Shown in pieces: positions 35,978 to 45,046 of a stretch of DNA of 64,000 bases; position 1 is the first letter of the stretch, and each line of letters starts with the position of its first letter. The notes below the pieces were generated by a model, which made no database searches, had not been told where the DNA came from, and was given only the letters and a program-made list of their open reading frames with translations. The DNA is taken from positions 61,853-125,852 of the forward strand of contig CAMCLJ010000001.1 of assembly GCA_945875745.1 (NCBI GenBank), read 5' to 3'. The stretch is from Chlamydia trachomatis (lineage in GTDB: Bacteria > Chlamydiota > Chlamydiia > Chlamydiales > Rhabdochlamydiaceae). Both the position numbers and the translations under genes were made by a program.

Positions 35978-36898
35978 GTGCTTAAAAGCACGGACAGCCT
36001 GTCCTACAGAAATCCATTTTTGCCATTGCTTATCTCTCCATCGAATCCCTTTAATATTAGGGATCCAGATGGGGGGATGTACAACTATTCCCATACTCCA
36101 GGATGGTCTCCAAAAAGAGGAGGTCTTGTGATTTCTAGCAATCGTTAACGTTTTAATTCCAAGGCATGAGGCTAGATGACCGATACCAGAATCATTGCCG
36201 ATCATCCATCCAGATTCATAAATAAATCCTGCTAAATCGCTTAAATTAAGAAACTGTGGGGACAAAAAGTCTTTGCCTGCCCAATTTTTACGTTCCTCTT
36301 CTGTAAGAATAAAGAAAGGCTCAAAACCTTTTTTTTCTAGTTGATATGCGAGCTTGATAAATTTTTCCTGCGCCCAATTTTTGCCAGGTCTTGAACTCGT
36401 GGGATGAATAATAATACGGTTGGGGCACCTACGTCTTTCCCACTTATCACTCGGCTCAATACCATTTTCTTTTGTGTGCACTGGTAGTGTTAGAATATCT
36501 CTGCAAAAATTTGTCAGGTTATCTACAAAGGGCAATTCCCCATTAAATCGTGCATTTTCCCAGTATGGATAATCGGTATTTTTTGTAGCGATGGGATTAA
36601 TAATTACAGTCTTATCAGGGAAATTGCTCTGACAAAAACGTATGATTTTTTCCATCCAGGGGCTTTTTTCAAAAAAAATATAAAACCGATCATACCCATT
36701 AAGATCTAGTAATAAGCTATCTTCCTTAGGGAATGTCTTCAAAGGTAAATGAGGAAACCAATCCTGCAAAGAATCTAGAAAGGGATGAAATGTGGTTGTT
36801 TGATATCCATTGAGATGAAGGTTATTAGAGAGGATAAGGGCTATCAGTCCATCGCCCAGTCCTAAACAACTAAAAATCGCGGATTTCTGGTTATACAT
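35960..36898 (-). CDS. GT9-like glycosyltransferase, divergent
   Basis: A 312-residue protein with the GT-B fold seen from an N-terminal loop (FSCLGLGDGLIALILSNNLHLNGY) and a C-terminal donor-binding block (IIIHPTSSRPGKNWAQEKF; WMIGNDSGIGHLASCLGIKTLTI) that parallels the heptosyltransferase signature. The NDSGIGHLAS segment is well conserved, so it is probably active. Donor and acceptor are unknown. It is a single gene between the ends of pcrA and the start of rpoN, which I recall as neighbours in C. trachomatis, so it may be an insertion in this lineage. It is one of four GT9-type genes in the window. Confidence 0.7.
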   Translation of the reverse strand: MYNQKSAIFSCLGLGDGLIALILSNNLHLNGYQTTTFHPFLDSLQDWFPHLPLKTFPKEDSLLLDLNGYDRFYIFFEKSPWMEKIIRFCQSNFPDKTVIINPIATKNTDYPYWENARFNGELPFVDNLTNFCRDILTLPVHTKENGIEPSDKWERRRCPNRIIIHPTSSRPGKNWAQEKFIKLAYQLEKKGFEPFFILTEEERKNWAGKDFLSPQFLNLSDLAGFIYESGWMIGNDSGIGHLASCLGIKTLTIARNHKTSSFWRPSWSMGIVVHPPIWIPNIKGIRWRDKQWQKWISVGQAVRAFKHLINAN

Positions 36899-37016
36899 AC
36901 CTTGATTTGCCTTGGTATAAACTTAAAAAATAACAGAGTTAATACGATTTTTTCAATAAAAAGATGTTCCAAAGATAAAAAACAATTATTTACAAATAAA
37001 CTAATTATAAATATAA

Positions 37017-37040
37017 GGAAAATAAATAAATAAATAAAAC
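37017..37040 (+). repeat. AAAT tetranucleotide repeat in the rpoN leader
   Basis: Four to five copies of AATA/AAAT lie between an AAGGA box (about 37014) and the rpoN ATG at 37049. The box is therefore about 30 bases from the start, too far to act, and the ATG has no closer one. Change in repeat number would alter this spacing. Confidence 0.5.
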
Positions 37041-37048
37041 AAAATATA

Positions 37049-38368
37049 ATGAAGTCTTTTGAAGTAAATCAAACCATACATGTTAATCAACAGTTTCTTC
37101 TTTCTTTATCGATGCAAAAGGCGTTGTTTATTTTACAAATGCCAATCATGGAGCTAAAGGAATGGTTAGAACAGGAGCTATCAACAAATCCTATTCTAGA
37201 AAAAATGGAAGGTTTAAGTCAAAGAAGTGACTCTTATAGCTGCATAGGGCAGCAGATCTACTCTAGGCTGTATAATCTAGAAGAGTTAACTCCACAGCCT
37301 ATTTCTTTGTATCAACACATGCTCCATCAATGTCGCTTATCTTTTTCTAAGCCTGAAGATTTATGGATCGCAAATCAAATCATCGGCAATTTAGATCAAA
37401 ATGGCTTTTTTACAGAGATCCCTGAGGAGATATCCTCATTAGAGGCCCCAGAAAAAATTGAGGGTATACTCCATCAAATACACAAAATGGACCCCCCAGG
37501 CATTGGTGCAAGATCTATACAAGAATCCTTGTTGCTTCAGCTGATTGCACTCAATAAACAAAATACCCTCATCTACTGGATTATGGAAAATTATTATACC
37601 GAGCTCCTAGAACAGAAATTTTCTTTCTTGGGGAAAAAATTCCATCTCTCTACAAACCTTATCCAAAGCACCATTCAAAAAGAGCTATCGGTGCTCGATC
37701 CTTATCCAGGACTGCGGTTTATCGAAAAAATCAACCCACCCCTTATTCCTGATGTAATCATAGAAAAAATAGAGGGTACATGGGTTATCAGAACCAACGA
37801 TACCGCTCTTTCTGCATTTCGATTAAACCCTAAGTATCAAGAAGCTTATCCCAACCTCTGCCAAGCAGATCGAAAGTTTTTTTTAACACATTATAACTCT
37901 GCTAAATGGATTTCTCGATCTATAAAAAAAAGAAATACCACTCTGATTGGGGTAGTTAAATATATTATCAAAAAACAGACCTCTTTTTTTGATAAAGGAA
38001 ATAATGAGCTAGTGCCGATGACTTATGAAGAAATTGCAGAAGAGCTCGAGCTGAGTCAATCAACAATTGCAAGAGCTGTGGCACAAAAAAACCTTGTATG
38101 GGAGCAAGGTCTTTTCCCGTTAAAATTTTTTTTCTCTACCTCGTTAAATAGGCAATCCGCGACTACCTCTTCTTACAATGCAAAACAGTTATTGCAAAAA
38201 ATAATCTACGAAGAAAATAAAAATGCTCCCCTATCAGATACAGAACTGGTAGATAAAATGCGTCGCAAAGGATTTCAATGTGCAAGACGTACAGTTGCAA
38301 AGTACAGACAATCTCTAAAAATTGCCCCGGCCTCCCACCGAAGACTTAGTCGATTAAAAAATAATTAA
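37049..38368 (+). CDS. rpoN: RNA polymerase sigma-54 factor RpoN
   Basis: A 439-residue sigma-54. Region I starts LSLSMQKALFILQMPIMELKEWLEQELSTNP. Core-binding (CBD) and activator-interaction segments follow (PISLYQHMLHQCRLSF; ANQIIGNLDQNGFF; MDPPGIGARSIQESLLLQL; YPGLRFI). The helix-turn-helix is YEEIAEELELSQSTIARAVAQK, and the RpoN box ARRTVAKYR lies at about residues 411-419. It directs polymerase to -24/-12 promoters and needs an NtrC-type activator, none of which is in this window. Some family features differ: the usual SHRQ-like segments in the HTH region are degenerate, as in other chlamydial RpoN proteins I recall. Ribosome-binding site is poor (see repeat). Confidence 0.95.
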   Translation: MKSFEVNQTIHVNQQFLLSLSMQKALFILQMPIMELKEWLEQELSTNPILEKMEGLSQRSDSYSCIGQQIYSRLYNLEELTPQPISLYQHMLHQCRLSFSKPEDLWIANQIIGNLDQNGFFTEIPEEISSLEAPEKIEGILHQIHKMDPPGIGARSIQESLLLQLIALNKQNTLIYWIMENYYTELLEQKFSFLGKKFHLSTNLIQSTIQKELSVLDPYPGLRFIEKINPPLIPDVIIEKIEGTWVIRTNDTALSAFRLNPKYQEAYPNLCQADRKFFLTHYNSAKWISRSIKKRNTTLIGVVKYIIKKQTSFFDKGNNELVPMTYEEIAEELELSQSTIARAVAQKNLVWEQGLFPLKFFFSTSLNRQSATTSSYNAKQLLQKIIYEENKNAPLSDTELVDKMRRKGFQCARRTVAKYRQSLKIAPASHRRLSRLKNN

Positions 38369-38411
38369 TATAAAAACAAATCCAAATGATAGATCTGAGC
38401 TAGTCAATTGA

Positions 38412-38723
38412 CTTCGAGATAGCCTACGTGATTACGAAAAGCAAATCGAAACCGACCAATCTCCAGCGGGAAGTAAAACAGATAAGCTATCGAAGCTTGA
38501 TACCCTCGATACAAGTCTCGAGAATAATACGGTTACAGACGTATGAGAAGAAAACCTTTTCATAGCAGCTGCAGAAGAAATGGAAACAACTGACACTTTG
38601 TATACCAATCGTAACCGGAATCATGCAGAGCAGATTCAAGAAGATGATCAAGTTGTAGACGAATCAGGCTATAATCGGGCATTCTGCCGGCAACTGCGAA
38701 GCTATAAGATAGTTAAGGTTTAG
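38412..38723 (+). pseudogene. Probable remnant of an acidic, coiled-coil-like coding region
   Basis: One frame from 38412 to the TAG at 38721 is interrupted only by a TGA at 38544. Both halves look coded: LRDYEKQIETDQSPAGSKTD...TSLENNTVTDV before the stop, then EENLFIAAAEEMETTDTLYT...EDDQVVDESGYNRAF after it. Composition is charged and close to that of the real genes around it, unlike the AT-rich spacers. There is no start codon or ribosome-binding site at the 5' end; the preceding in-frame TGA is at 38409. The origin is unknown; a decayed effector or a fragment of a larger gene are possible. The alternative is chance. Confidence 0.35.
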
Positions 38724-38753
38724 CCTATCTATTCGATATCAGCTACGTTCCCA

Positions 38754-38783
38754 AGATAAGAGGCTATAATTAGCCTCTTATCT
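38754..38783. terminator. Hairpin with a 13-base perfect stem
   Basis: AGATAAGAGGCTA pairs with TAGCCTCTTATCT around a four-base loop. It overlaps the stop codon and last codons of the leftward gene at 38770. T residues are sparse on both sides (CTTTATTC on the plus side), so it may act as a weak bidirectional terminator or a transcript-end stabiliser. Confidence 0.5.
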
Positions 38784-39633
38784 CTTTATTCTTATCCGTG
38801 GCAATAACGCTGCCAAAATGCACCTCTTTAAGCATACGTATCCTTAGCTCAGAATCTGATTGTTTTTCTAAAAAGTCTATGACCTGATAGCAGGTAAGCC
38901 CAGCTAATATATCAATCTCTTTATCCTTAAGCTTTGCTATCACACTTAAAGCCTCTAAGGGCCTGGGCAATACTTTCTCAAGATGCGATAAAGCGGTGGT
39001 GAATCTTCTCTGTCTCACATAAAGCCTGGAACCTAATAACAAGATCCAAAAAACAGGCAAGGAAAGGAAAGGTATCTGTTCTATTATACCTAAGAATAAA
39101 GCAATTAGCTCAAAGACAAGTCCAAGAGCAAATAATCCTATAAACATATAGGTGTCCCTGACAGTCGCAAATAAAGGACCTATATATTTACGAACGGACT
39201 GAGGAGAAGTACGATAAGCGAGGATCTCTTCATATTTTGACTCATCGTATTCAATGCGTGCGGCGTGTAATATTTCATGAGCTACGACCTCTTCTATATG
39301 ATAAAAAAAATATGAACCTTTAAGAAAGTTCTGCTTTATCTGGATAGACGGGATTGCCAAACCAGAAACATTATCTATCCATACAACCGCTCCCTCCCAA
39401 AAAGAGAGCCCCTTATTTTGAAAAATTACAGGAATTTGCAATTTGGTAATACCGAAGGCGTGTTGAGTGATCTGTAAAATAGACTTCTTTCTTTCTGAAT
39501 TGAAAAGATCCGGGATTTGAGTAGACCTTGTCTTGGTATACTCTATTCTTTTTGTAAAGTGATCTTCTGACTCGCCAGGACCCGGCCAAAATCCAGACTC
39601 TGCCATTTTGAGACAATCTATTTTAGAAAGCAT
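38770..39633 (-). CDS. Membrane protein with a zincin-type HExxH motif, putative metallopeptidase
   Basis: A 287-residue protein. VVAHEILHAARIEYDESKYEEILAY (around residues 133-158) holds HEILH with a Glu-rich segment about 15 residues later that could supply the third zinc ligand. Two membrane helices follow (about 175-200 and 205-225: YMFIGLFALGLVFELIALFLG; FLSLPVFWILLLGSRLY), then a charged helical tail. No signal peptide; the HExxH part probably faces the cytosol or, if the protein is translocated, the host side. I recognise no named family. The gene follows the larger TcdA/TcdB-like transferase gene by 11 bases and ends in a 13-base hairpin, so the two form an operon. Confidence 0.65.
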   Translation of the reverse strand: MLSKIDCLKMAESGFWPGPGESEDHFTKRIEYTKTRSTQIPDLFNSERKKSILQITQHAFGITKLQIPVIFQNKGLSFWEGAVVWIDNVSGLAIPSIQIKQNFLKGSYFFYHIEEVVAHEILHAARIEYDESKYEEILAYRTSPQSVRKYIGPLFATVRDTYMFIGLFALGLVFELIALFLGIIEQIPFLSLPVFWILLLGSRLYVRQRRFTTALSHLEKVLPRPLEALSVIAKLKDKEIDILAGLTCYQVIDFLEKQSDSELRIRMLKEVHFGSVIATDKNKEIRG

Positions 39634-39644
39634 GTAAGACCATT

Positions 39645-40778
39645 TTATCTTGGGAAGCCAGAGATTTTTTTAGAACGACGGACCTTTAAGATAAAGTAAA
39701 CGCAAGTTCCACATGCAAAAAAATTGCAATACAGCAAAATCTTGGCACTTTTGTATTTTTTTATCAGCGCTTTATTTCTTGCTTTTAAAATAGCCAATTC
39801 ATTCGTAGGCAGTGGCTTATAATCTACAGGCTTCCAAATACCTGCTGATTTATGAGAGGCCCATATTAGATTTTTTTCCATCCAAAGGGGAAAAGTTTTT
39901 TTACTTGTAATGCGATCAGGATAAAAAAAAGAGGAGGGGAACATCACATCTTTATTCCCATAAAGATTTAAACCGTTCTTTGTAGCTAACATAAAACTAT
40001 AAAAAGTCCTATGGAAGACCTTTAAAGTACAGCTACGAGGATCGGTGCCTGGAAATGCTTCATCAACTTCTTTCCAACGATCTTCGACAAGTTCAATTGT
40101 TTTTAATAGTACGGGATGAAAAGGGCGTGTACCGATCAAGGCATTTGAAGGGAATACTCTGGTATCGATACCTAAATTTTTATACATTGGCTCTAGACCA
40201 GCAAAAAAATCCAAGGATCCAATCAAAGAAGAAAAACTGTGATAACATTCAATATCATGATCAACATACAATCCACCTTGTCGGTACAGAATTTCATATC
40301 GAATCAGATCTGACTTTTCTCCAAAATTATCAGATTGATCATAGTAATTAGAAATAAAAGGTGACTCTAACTCAGTAATCAATCGCTTTTCCATTTTAGG
40401 ATGGGGAATCACTCTATTTGAATCATCTGTCCAGAAATTAAAGGTCCAGTCAGGATGATTATCGATCCATGACTTAATATAACTAATCGATTTTACTGGA
40501 AATTCTTTATGACCAAGCCCTATATAATGAATTACCTTGGGTATCATAACACTTTTTATATCCCTATTAGTCTCTTGGTAATTTGATAAATACACTTTTT
40601 TAAAAAATTTTAAATCTTCACAGTCTCGTACAGATAAATTTTTCCAAAAAGGAGTTCTTTTACCCGTTAATACATAAAAATCTTTGTAGGTAACCCCTGC
40701 TATACAAAAAAATAATCCTGCTCCAATGAGGGATAAAACAAGGGCAATCCGAAAAATAAACAGTTTCTTGTTATTCAA
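39645..40778 (-). CDS. Membrane-anchored TcdA/TcdB-like (DXD) sugar transferase, copy A
   Basis: A 377-residue protein with an N-terminal membrane helix or signal anchor (about residues 8-28, FRIALVLSLIGAGLFFCIAG) and a second one near the C-terminus (about 345-365, ILLYCNFFACGTCVYFIL). Between them is a Gly_transf_sug/OCH1-type GT-A domain: MIPKVIHYIGLG, WIDNHPDWTFNFWTDD, and the key block KSDLIRYEILYRQGGLYVDHDIECY with an intact DXD (Asp-His-Asp) for metal and nucleotide-sugar binding. The fold is shared with large clostridial toxins and many effectors as well as with capsule enzymes. Location and target are inferred: a host-directed effector or an envelope glycan enzyme. It heads a two-gene unit with the HExxH protein. 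Confidence 0.8.
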   Translation of the reverse strand: MNNKKLFIFRIALVLSLIGAGLFFCIAGVTYKDFYVLTGKRTPFWKNLSVRDCEDLKFFKKVYLSNYQETNRDIKSVMIPKVIHYIGLGHKEFPVKSISYIKSWIDNHPDWTFNFWTDDSNRVIPHPKMEKRLITELESPFISNYYDQSDNFGEKSDLIRYEILYRQGGLYVDHDIECYHSFSSLIGSLDFFAGLEPMYKNLGIDTRVFPSNALIGTRPFHPVLLKTIELVEDRWKEVDEAFPGTDPRSCTLKVFHRTFYSFMLATKNGLNLYGNKDVMFPSSFFYPDRITSKKTFPLWMEKNLIWASHKSAGIWKPVDYKPLPTNELAILKARNKALIKKYKSAKILLYCNFFACGTCVYFILKVRRSKKISGFPR

Positions 40779-41051
40779 ACGATCCTAAAAAGGGTTGGTA
40801 CATTTAGAACTAATTGGATAAGTAAAACATAAAACAGATCCGCCGCTAATCAATAAGGGCTGATTTACTAAGATATGAAACCAGATCATATTCTTCTGTC
40901 TGTTTGTCTAATAAATATGATGCAATGTAAAAGCTTTGTAAAAAAAGCTCAAGACAATTATCAGCGATCGAGAACCCATTTTACAATATGACAAAATGAA
41001 TCTAAAATAAAATTAATGGATCAGATAACCCAGCGGAATGTATCGATCGAT

Positions 41052-42026
41052 TTATTCCCTAGAAAAATAACGGTGTCTAAATTTGAGTATGATAACAGAC
41101 AACATAATTGAACCAATCAAAGACAGTGCGCAGACGGCAAAAAAATGGATCGACGGTCTGATGCTAGCGATAGTTGTTGACATATAGACAGATGAGCTTA
41201 ATTCTTCAAAATCACTTCTACCCCTGATCTTTTTACTCCAAGGATGTTCATAGAAGTACTTCACAAATAATGAAGACATCCCCTGTTGCACAAAAAAATA
41301 GTTAGGCGGGAGTATTGCGATATTTAACGAGTCTTGCGATGTGCAAAACTCTTGTAGAGCAGATGTTAGAGAAGGGATAGAGCTGCCATTCCAATCATGA
41401 TCCATCAGATCCATTGCTTTAAAAACTGTTGGGTGCATGGGTACCGCTCCAATTACACCGCTGCTACGTAACACTTTCCTGCCAATAAGAGGTTTATAAG
41501 GGGATTGCAGACAGCAGTACAACTCATATGATCTGTGTAAATCATCTAAAGAATATGGGCAGCTGGCTTGATGATCTATGGATACCCCTCCATATTGCCA
41601 TAGAATTTCATAGCGCAAAAGCTCGGCCTTCTCACGGAGTGTGTTAGATGCAAAATACCTACTAGCAAGCCTTGTAAAAGAAACATCTTCGACGCTACGG
41701 ATTTCAATACCATCGCAGGCAATAGAGTTGAGTACATCCGTCCATAAGATAAAAGTCCAACCGGGATTCTTTGCTATCCAGTCATTTAAGTTCTTTATAA
41801 ACGCCTCTGAGGGTTTTTTTTTCCCAAGCCATATAAAATGCGCTATTTGAGGGATTTTAGCAGGCGTTTCTTTGTAATGCTCAATGTTAAAATCTAAAGC
41901 CCTGTCTAAATGACTTAGCATACCAGATTCATCTTCAATAGGTATAACGCTTGCCTGCAAGTCACCAGAAAAACCGAAAAAAACCGAAGCAAACAAAGCA
42001 TAGACAACAAAAAAGATTACTTTCAT
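41052..42026 (-). CDS. Exported TcdA/TcdB-like sugar transferase, copy B, with altered DXD
   Basis: A 324-residue paralogue of the gene at 39645. It has a signal peptide (VIFFVVYALFASVFFGFSGDLQAS), the GT-A core (KIPQIAHFIWLG; WIAKNPGWTFILWTD; KAELLRYEILWQYGGVSIDHQAS) and a C-terminal membrane helix (about 288-312, IHFFAVCALSLIGSIMLSVIIL). The metal-binding DXD has become Asp-His-Gln, which should weaken or abolish Mn-dependent transfer, while the preceding RYEILWQYGG block is intact. It may be an inactive partner or have changed donor use. The two copies are separated by 273 bases, with no gene between them, and share domain order, so they arose by duplication. Confidence 0.78.
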   Translation of the reverse strand: MKVIFFVVYALFASVFFGFSGDLQASVIPIEDESGMLSHLDRALDFNIEHYKETPAKIPQIAHFIWLGKKKPSEAFIKNLNDWIAKNPGWTFILWTDVLNSIACDGIEIRSVEDVSFTRLASRYFASNTLREKAELLRYEILWQYGGVSIDHQASCPYSLDDLHRSYELYCCLQSPYKPLIGRKVLRSSGVIGAVPMHPTVFKAMDLMDHDWNGSSIPSLTSALQEFCTSQDSLNIAILPPNYFFVQQGMSSLFVKYFYEHPWSKKIRGRSDFEELSSSVYMSTTIASIRPSIHFFAVCALSLIGSIMLSVIILKFRHRYFSRE

Positions 42027-42446
42027 ACCACCCCTAACATATGCAGCAGAAAAAATGGCCTATCCGCACATATAAGCAAAACACTTCTTCTAATTTTGAT
42101 TAGTAATTAAAAACAATATTTCAAATCAACAAGAAAATAAAAAAATAAGAAATATAAACTAATTGTGACTGAAAATAAAAAAATTTTTGATATGAAATTA
42201 ACTTTAGTATGATTAAATAGAAAAAGGAATAAGAGGATTCTGGTTTTTGCTGAGCAAGATGTATATCTAAAAATAAATCCTTGTATTAAATATAACAAAG
42301 ATGATATGTCATTACACCAAATGTTTTGCCCATTTTCTGTTTTTATGAATATCATAAAACGAAGAACTCTTCAACGACCCAGCTCATTTGCAGGCGCAAT
42401 ACACCCGAAGAAAGAAGACCTTCATTAACCCTTAAAAGGAAACCTA
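42027..42446. other. AT-rich intergenic region between the sugar transferase and topA
   Basis: About 420 bases between divergent genes. A minus-strand frame at 42107-42355 is Phe/Leu/Tyr-rich from base composition alone and has no ribosome-binding site, so it is not called. Promoters of both flanking genes should lie here; I see no box pair with good spacing. AAGGAAA at 42437-42443 is the topA ribosome-binding site. Confidence 0.4.
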
Positions 42447-45032
42447 ATGGCCAAATCGCTTATTATTGTAGAGTCCCCTACAAAAATAAAAACCTTACGC
42501 AAATTCTTGGGAGAGAACTACATTTTCGAGTCTTCCCTCGGCCATATTAGAGATTTACCGCAAAAGGGATTCGGGATCAATCTAGAGAATAACTTCGAAC
42601 CTGAATATACGATTTTACCAGATAAAAAAGAAGTCATAGAAAAATTAAAAAAATCTGCTAAACAAGCAGATATTGTTTACCTCTCTCCCGACCCTGATAG
42701 AGAAGGGGAAGCGATCGCCTGGCATATCGCATCTATTCTTCCTAAAGGCACTAATATCCAACGGGTCACATTCAACGCTATAACCAAAGATGCAGTACTA
42801 GACGCACTGGCTCATCCAAGAGCTATAGATCAAGGACTTGTTGACGCCCAACAAGCAAGAAGGCTTCTCGATAGAATTGTAGGTTATAAAATATCCCCTA
42901 TTTTAACCCGCAGAGTTCGCGGGATGCAAGAGGGGGGGCTTTCTGCAGGAAGAGTTCAGTCTGTTGCTTTAAAAATTGTTGTCGATAGAGAAAGAGAAAT
43001 CGAGGCGTTTATCCCTTTAGAATATTGGAATTTAGAGTCCTTATTAAATACAGGACCTAAGGGAGCCTCTTTCCACGCACAACTATATTCTGTGGATGGT
43101 CGAAGAGTCCAAAAAGAAAAAGCTGAAGGCAAAGATTACTTTACTATTTCTAGAGAAGCGGAAGCTCAATCTGTGGTAGAGAGACTAGAAAAAGCCACAT
43201 ACAAAGTAAGCTCTGTTGAAAAAAAAGAAAAACGAAGAAATCCAGTAGCTCCTTTTATCACATCGACACTTCAACAGGAAGCAAGCCGTCATTACGGATT
43301 TTCAGCGTCACGTACAATGGGAATCGCACAGAGTCTCTACGAAGGAGTAGATCTTGGCAATGATGGGGCAGAGGGTCTTATCACTTATATGAGGACTGAC
43401 TCTGTAAGAATTGCGCCAGAAGCTTTAGATGCTGCTAGAAAATACATCATAGAGGTATATGGCAAAGATTATTTGCCGCTCGATGCCAAGCAGTATAGTA
43501 CGAAGAAAACAGCACAAGACGCTCATGAAGCTATCCGCCCTGCCAATCTGCAGTTATCCCCAGACTCCATCCAAAAATATCTTAATCTTGATCAATTTAA
43601 AATATACCAATTGATATGGCAAAGATTTCTAGCTTCGCAAATGACTCCAGCAATCTACGATACTGTCTCTTGTGATATAGTAACAGATACAGATGTTGTA
43701 TTAAGAGCTACTGGATCAACGATGAAATTTCAAGGGTTTCTTGCAGCATATGAAGAAAAACACGACGTAGAAACTCAAGAAGCAAAAGAAAAAGAAGAAG
43801 AAGATAAAAAATTACCTCCTTTAGAGGAAAACCAAACCCTTAAGCTTGTCAAAGTCATCTCTGAACAAGCCTTTACTCGCCCACCACCCCGATTTACCGA
43901 AGCATCGCTAGTTAAAGAACTAGAAAAATCAGGTATCGGTAGGCCTTCTACCTACGCCACTATTATGAATAAAATTCAAAGTAGAGACTATACAGAAAAG
44001 GAAAAAGGAACACTTAAGCCAACAGAACTGGGTAGAGTGATTGCTGAAATGCTTGAAACGAACTTTAAAATGATCATGGATACCGGTTTTACCTCTGCTA
44101 TGGAAGATAAGTTAGAGCGTATTGCAGATGATCAAAAAGATTGGAAGGAGCTTCTTAAAGAATTTTGGACAGCATTTGAGCCTTTGGTAGCATCCGCTGA
44201 AAAAGATGCTTTTGTACCCAGAATTATGACAGATAAGATTTGTCCAGAATGTGGCCACCAACTACAAAAAATATGGGCTAAAAGAAAGTATTTCTTTGGT
44301 TGTTCTAATTATCCTGACTGTAACTATACGGCACCAGAAGAGGCCCTTGAATTCAAGAAAGAGGACTATGATCCCAATTTTAATTGGGATCAGCCCTGCC
44401 CTAAATGTGAGGGCCCTATGAAGTTGCGCTTTGGTAAATTTGGTGCTTTTTTAGGATGCAGCACCTACCCTGAGTGTAAAGGAATTGTCAACATCCCTAA
44501 AAAGGGAGAAACCCCTTCTGAGGAGATGCCATCATGTCCTGCAATCGGCTGCGATGGCAAAATATCAGCTAGACGCTCCAGGTTCGGCAAGGTGTTCTAT
44601 TCATGCAGTAACTACCCAGACTGCGATGTGATTGCCAATCATCTTGAAGACCTTGAGGAAAAATACGAAAACCACCCTAAAACCCCCTATATTTCGAAAA
44701 AGAAATCAAAAAAGGGGGCTAAAGAAAAGCCTACAAAATTAACAAAAAAAATCAAAATAACTAAAAAAACCAAAGCAAAAAAACCGACTAAAAAATCGGG
44801 TCAACCACTCAAAAATTTGTCAAAAGAGCTTCAAGCTATAGTGGGGGTAGAACAGCTATCCCGTCCAGAAACGGTAAAAAAAGTCTGGGAATACATCAAA
44901 GATCATGATTTACAAAATCCAAAAAATAAACGTCAGATCGTACCAGATAGCAAACTCGCTAAGTTATTTGGTTCGAAAGAACCTATTGATATGATGAAAT
45001 TAGCAGGAATTTTAGGTAAACACTTTGAATAA
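42447..45032 (+). CDS. topA: DNA topoisomerase I with C-terminal SWIB domain
   Basis: An 861-residue type IA topoisomerase. The Toprim domain opens SLIIVESPTKIKTLRKFLG and contains SPDPDREGEAIAWH. The active-site Tyr (about 315) is in GLITYMRTDSVRI. Three C-terminal zinc ribbons follow (CPECGH...CSNYPDC; CPKCEG...CSTYPEC; CPAIGCDG...CSNYPDC), then a Lys/Thr-rich linker, then a SWIB/MDM2-like domain at about 788-861 (LSRPETVKKVWEYIKDHDLQNPKNKRQI). The SWIB fusion is a hallmark of Chlamydiae. The enzyme relaxes negative supercoils behind transcription. The stop faces the end of the Wzy-like gene at only 14 bases. Confidence 0.97.
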   Translation: MAKSLIIVESPTKIKTLRKFLGENYIFESSLGHIRDLPQKGFGINLENNFEPEYTILPDKKEVIEKLKKSAKQADIVYLSPDPDREGEAIAWHIASILPKGTNIQRVTFNAITKDAVLDALAHPRAIDQGLVDAQQARRLLDRIVGYKISPILTRRVRGMQEGGLSAGRVQSVALKIVVDREREIEAFIPLEYWNLESLLNTGPKGASFHAQLYSVDGRRVQKEKAEGKDYFTISREAEAQSVVERLEKATYKVSSVEKKEKRRNPVAPFITSTLQQEASRHYGFSASRTMGIAQSLYEGVDLGNDGAEGLITYMRTDSVRIAPEALDAARKYIIEVYGKDYLPLDAKQYSTKKTAQDAHEAIRPANLQLSPDSIQKYLNLDQFKIYQLIWQRFLASQMTPAIYDTVSCDIVTDTDVVLRATGSTMKFQGFLAAYEEKHDVETQEAKEKEEEDKKLPPLEENQTLKLVKVISEQAFTRPPPRFTEASLVKELEKSGIGRPSTYATIMNKIQSRDYTEKEKGTLKPTELGRVIAEMLETNFKMIMDTGFTSAMEDKLERIADDQKDWKELLKEFWTAFEPLVASAEKDAFVPRIMTDKICPECGHQLQKIWAKRKYFFGCSNYPDCNYTAPEEALEFKKEDYDPNFNWDQPCPKCEGPMKLRFGKFGAFLGCSTYPECKGIVNIPKKGETPSEEMPSCPAIGCDGKISARRSRFGKVFYSCSNYPDCDVIANHLEDLEEKYENHPKTPYISKKKSKKGAKEKPTKLTKKIKITKKTKAKKPTKKSGQPLKNLSKELQAIVGVEQLSRPETVKKVWEYIKDHDLQNPKNKRQIVPDSKLAKLFGSKEPIDMMKLAGILGKHFE

Positions 45033-45046
45033 CTCGTGGTAAGTAT

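Noticed and set aside
42107..42355. An 82-codon minus-strand frame before topA, hydrophobic
   Set aside because: Its Phe/Leu/Ile content follows from AT-rich spacer; no ribosome-binding site and no coupling to a neighbour.
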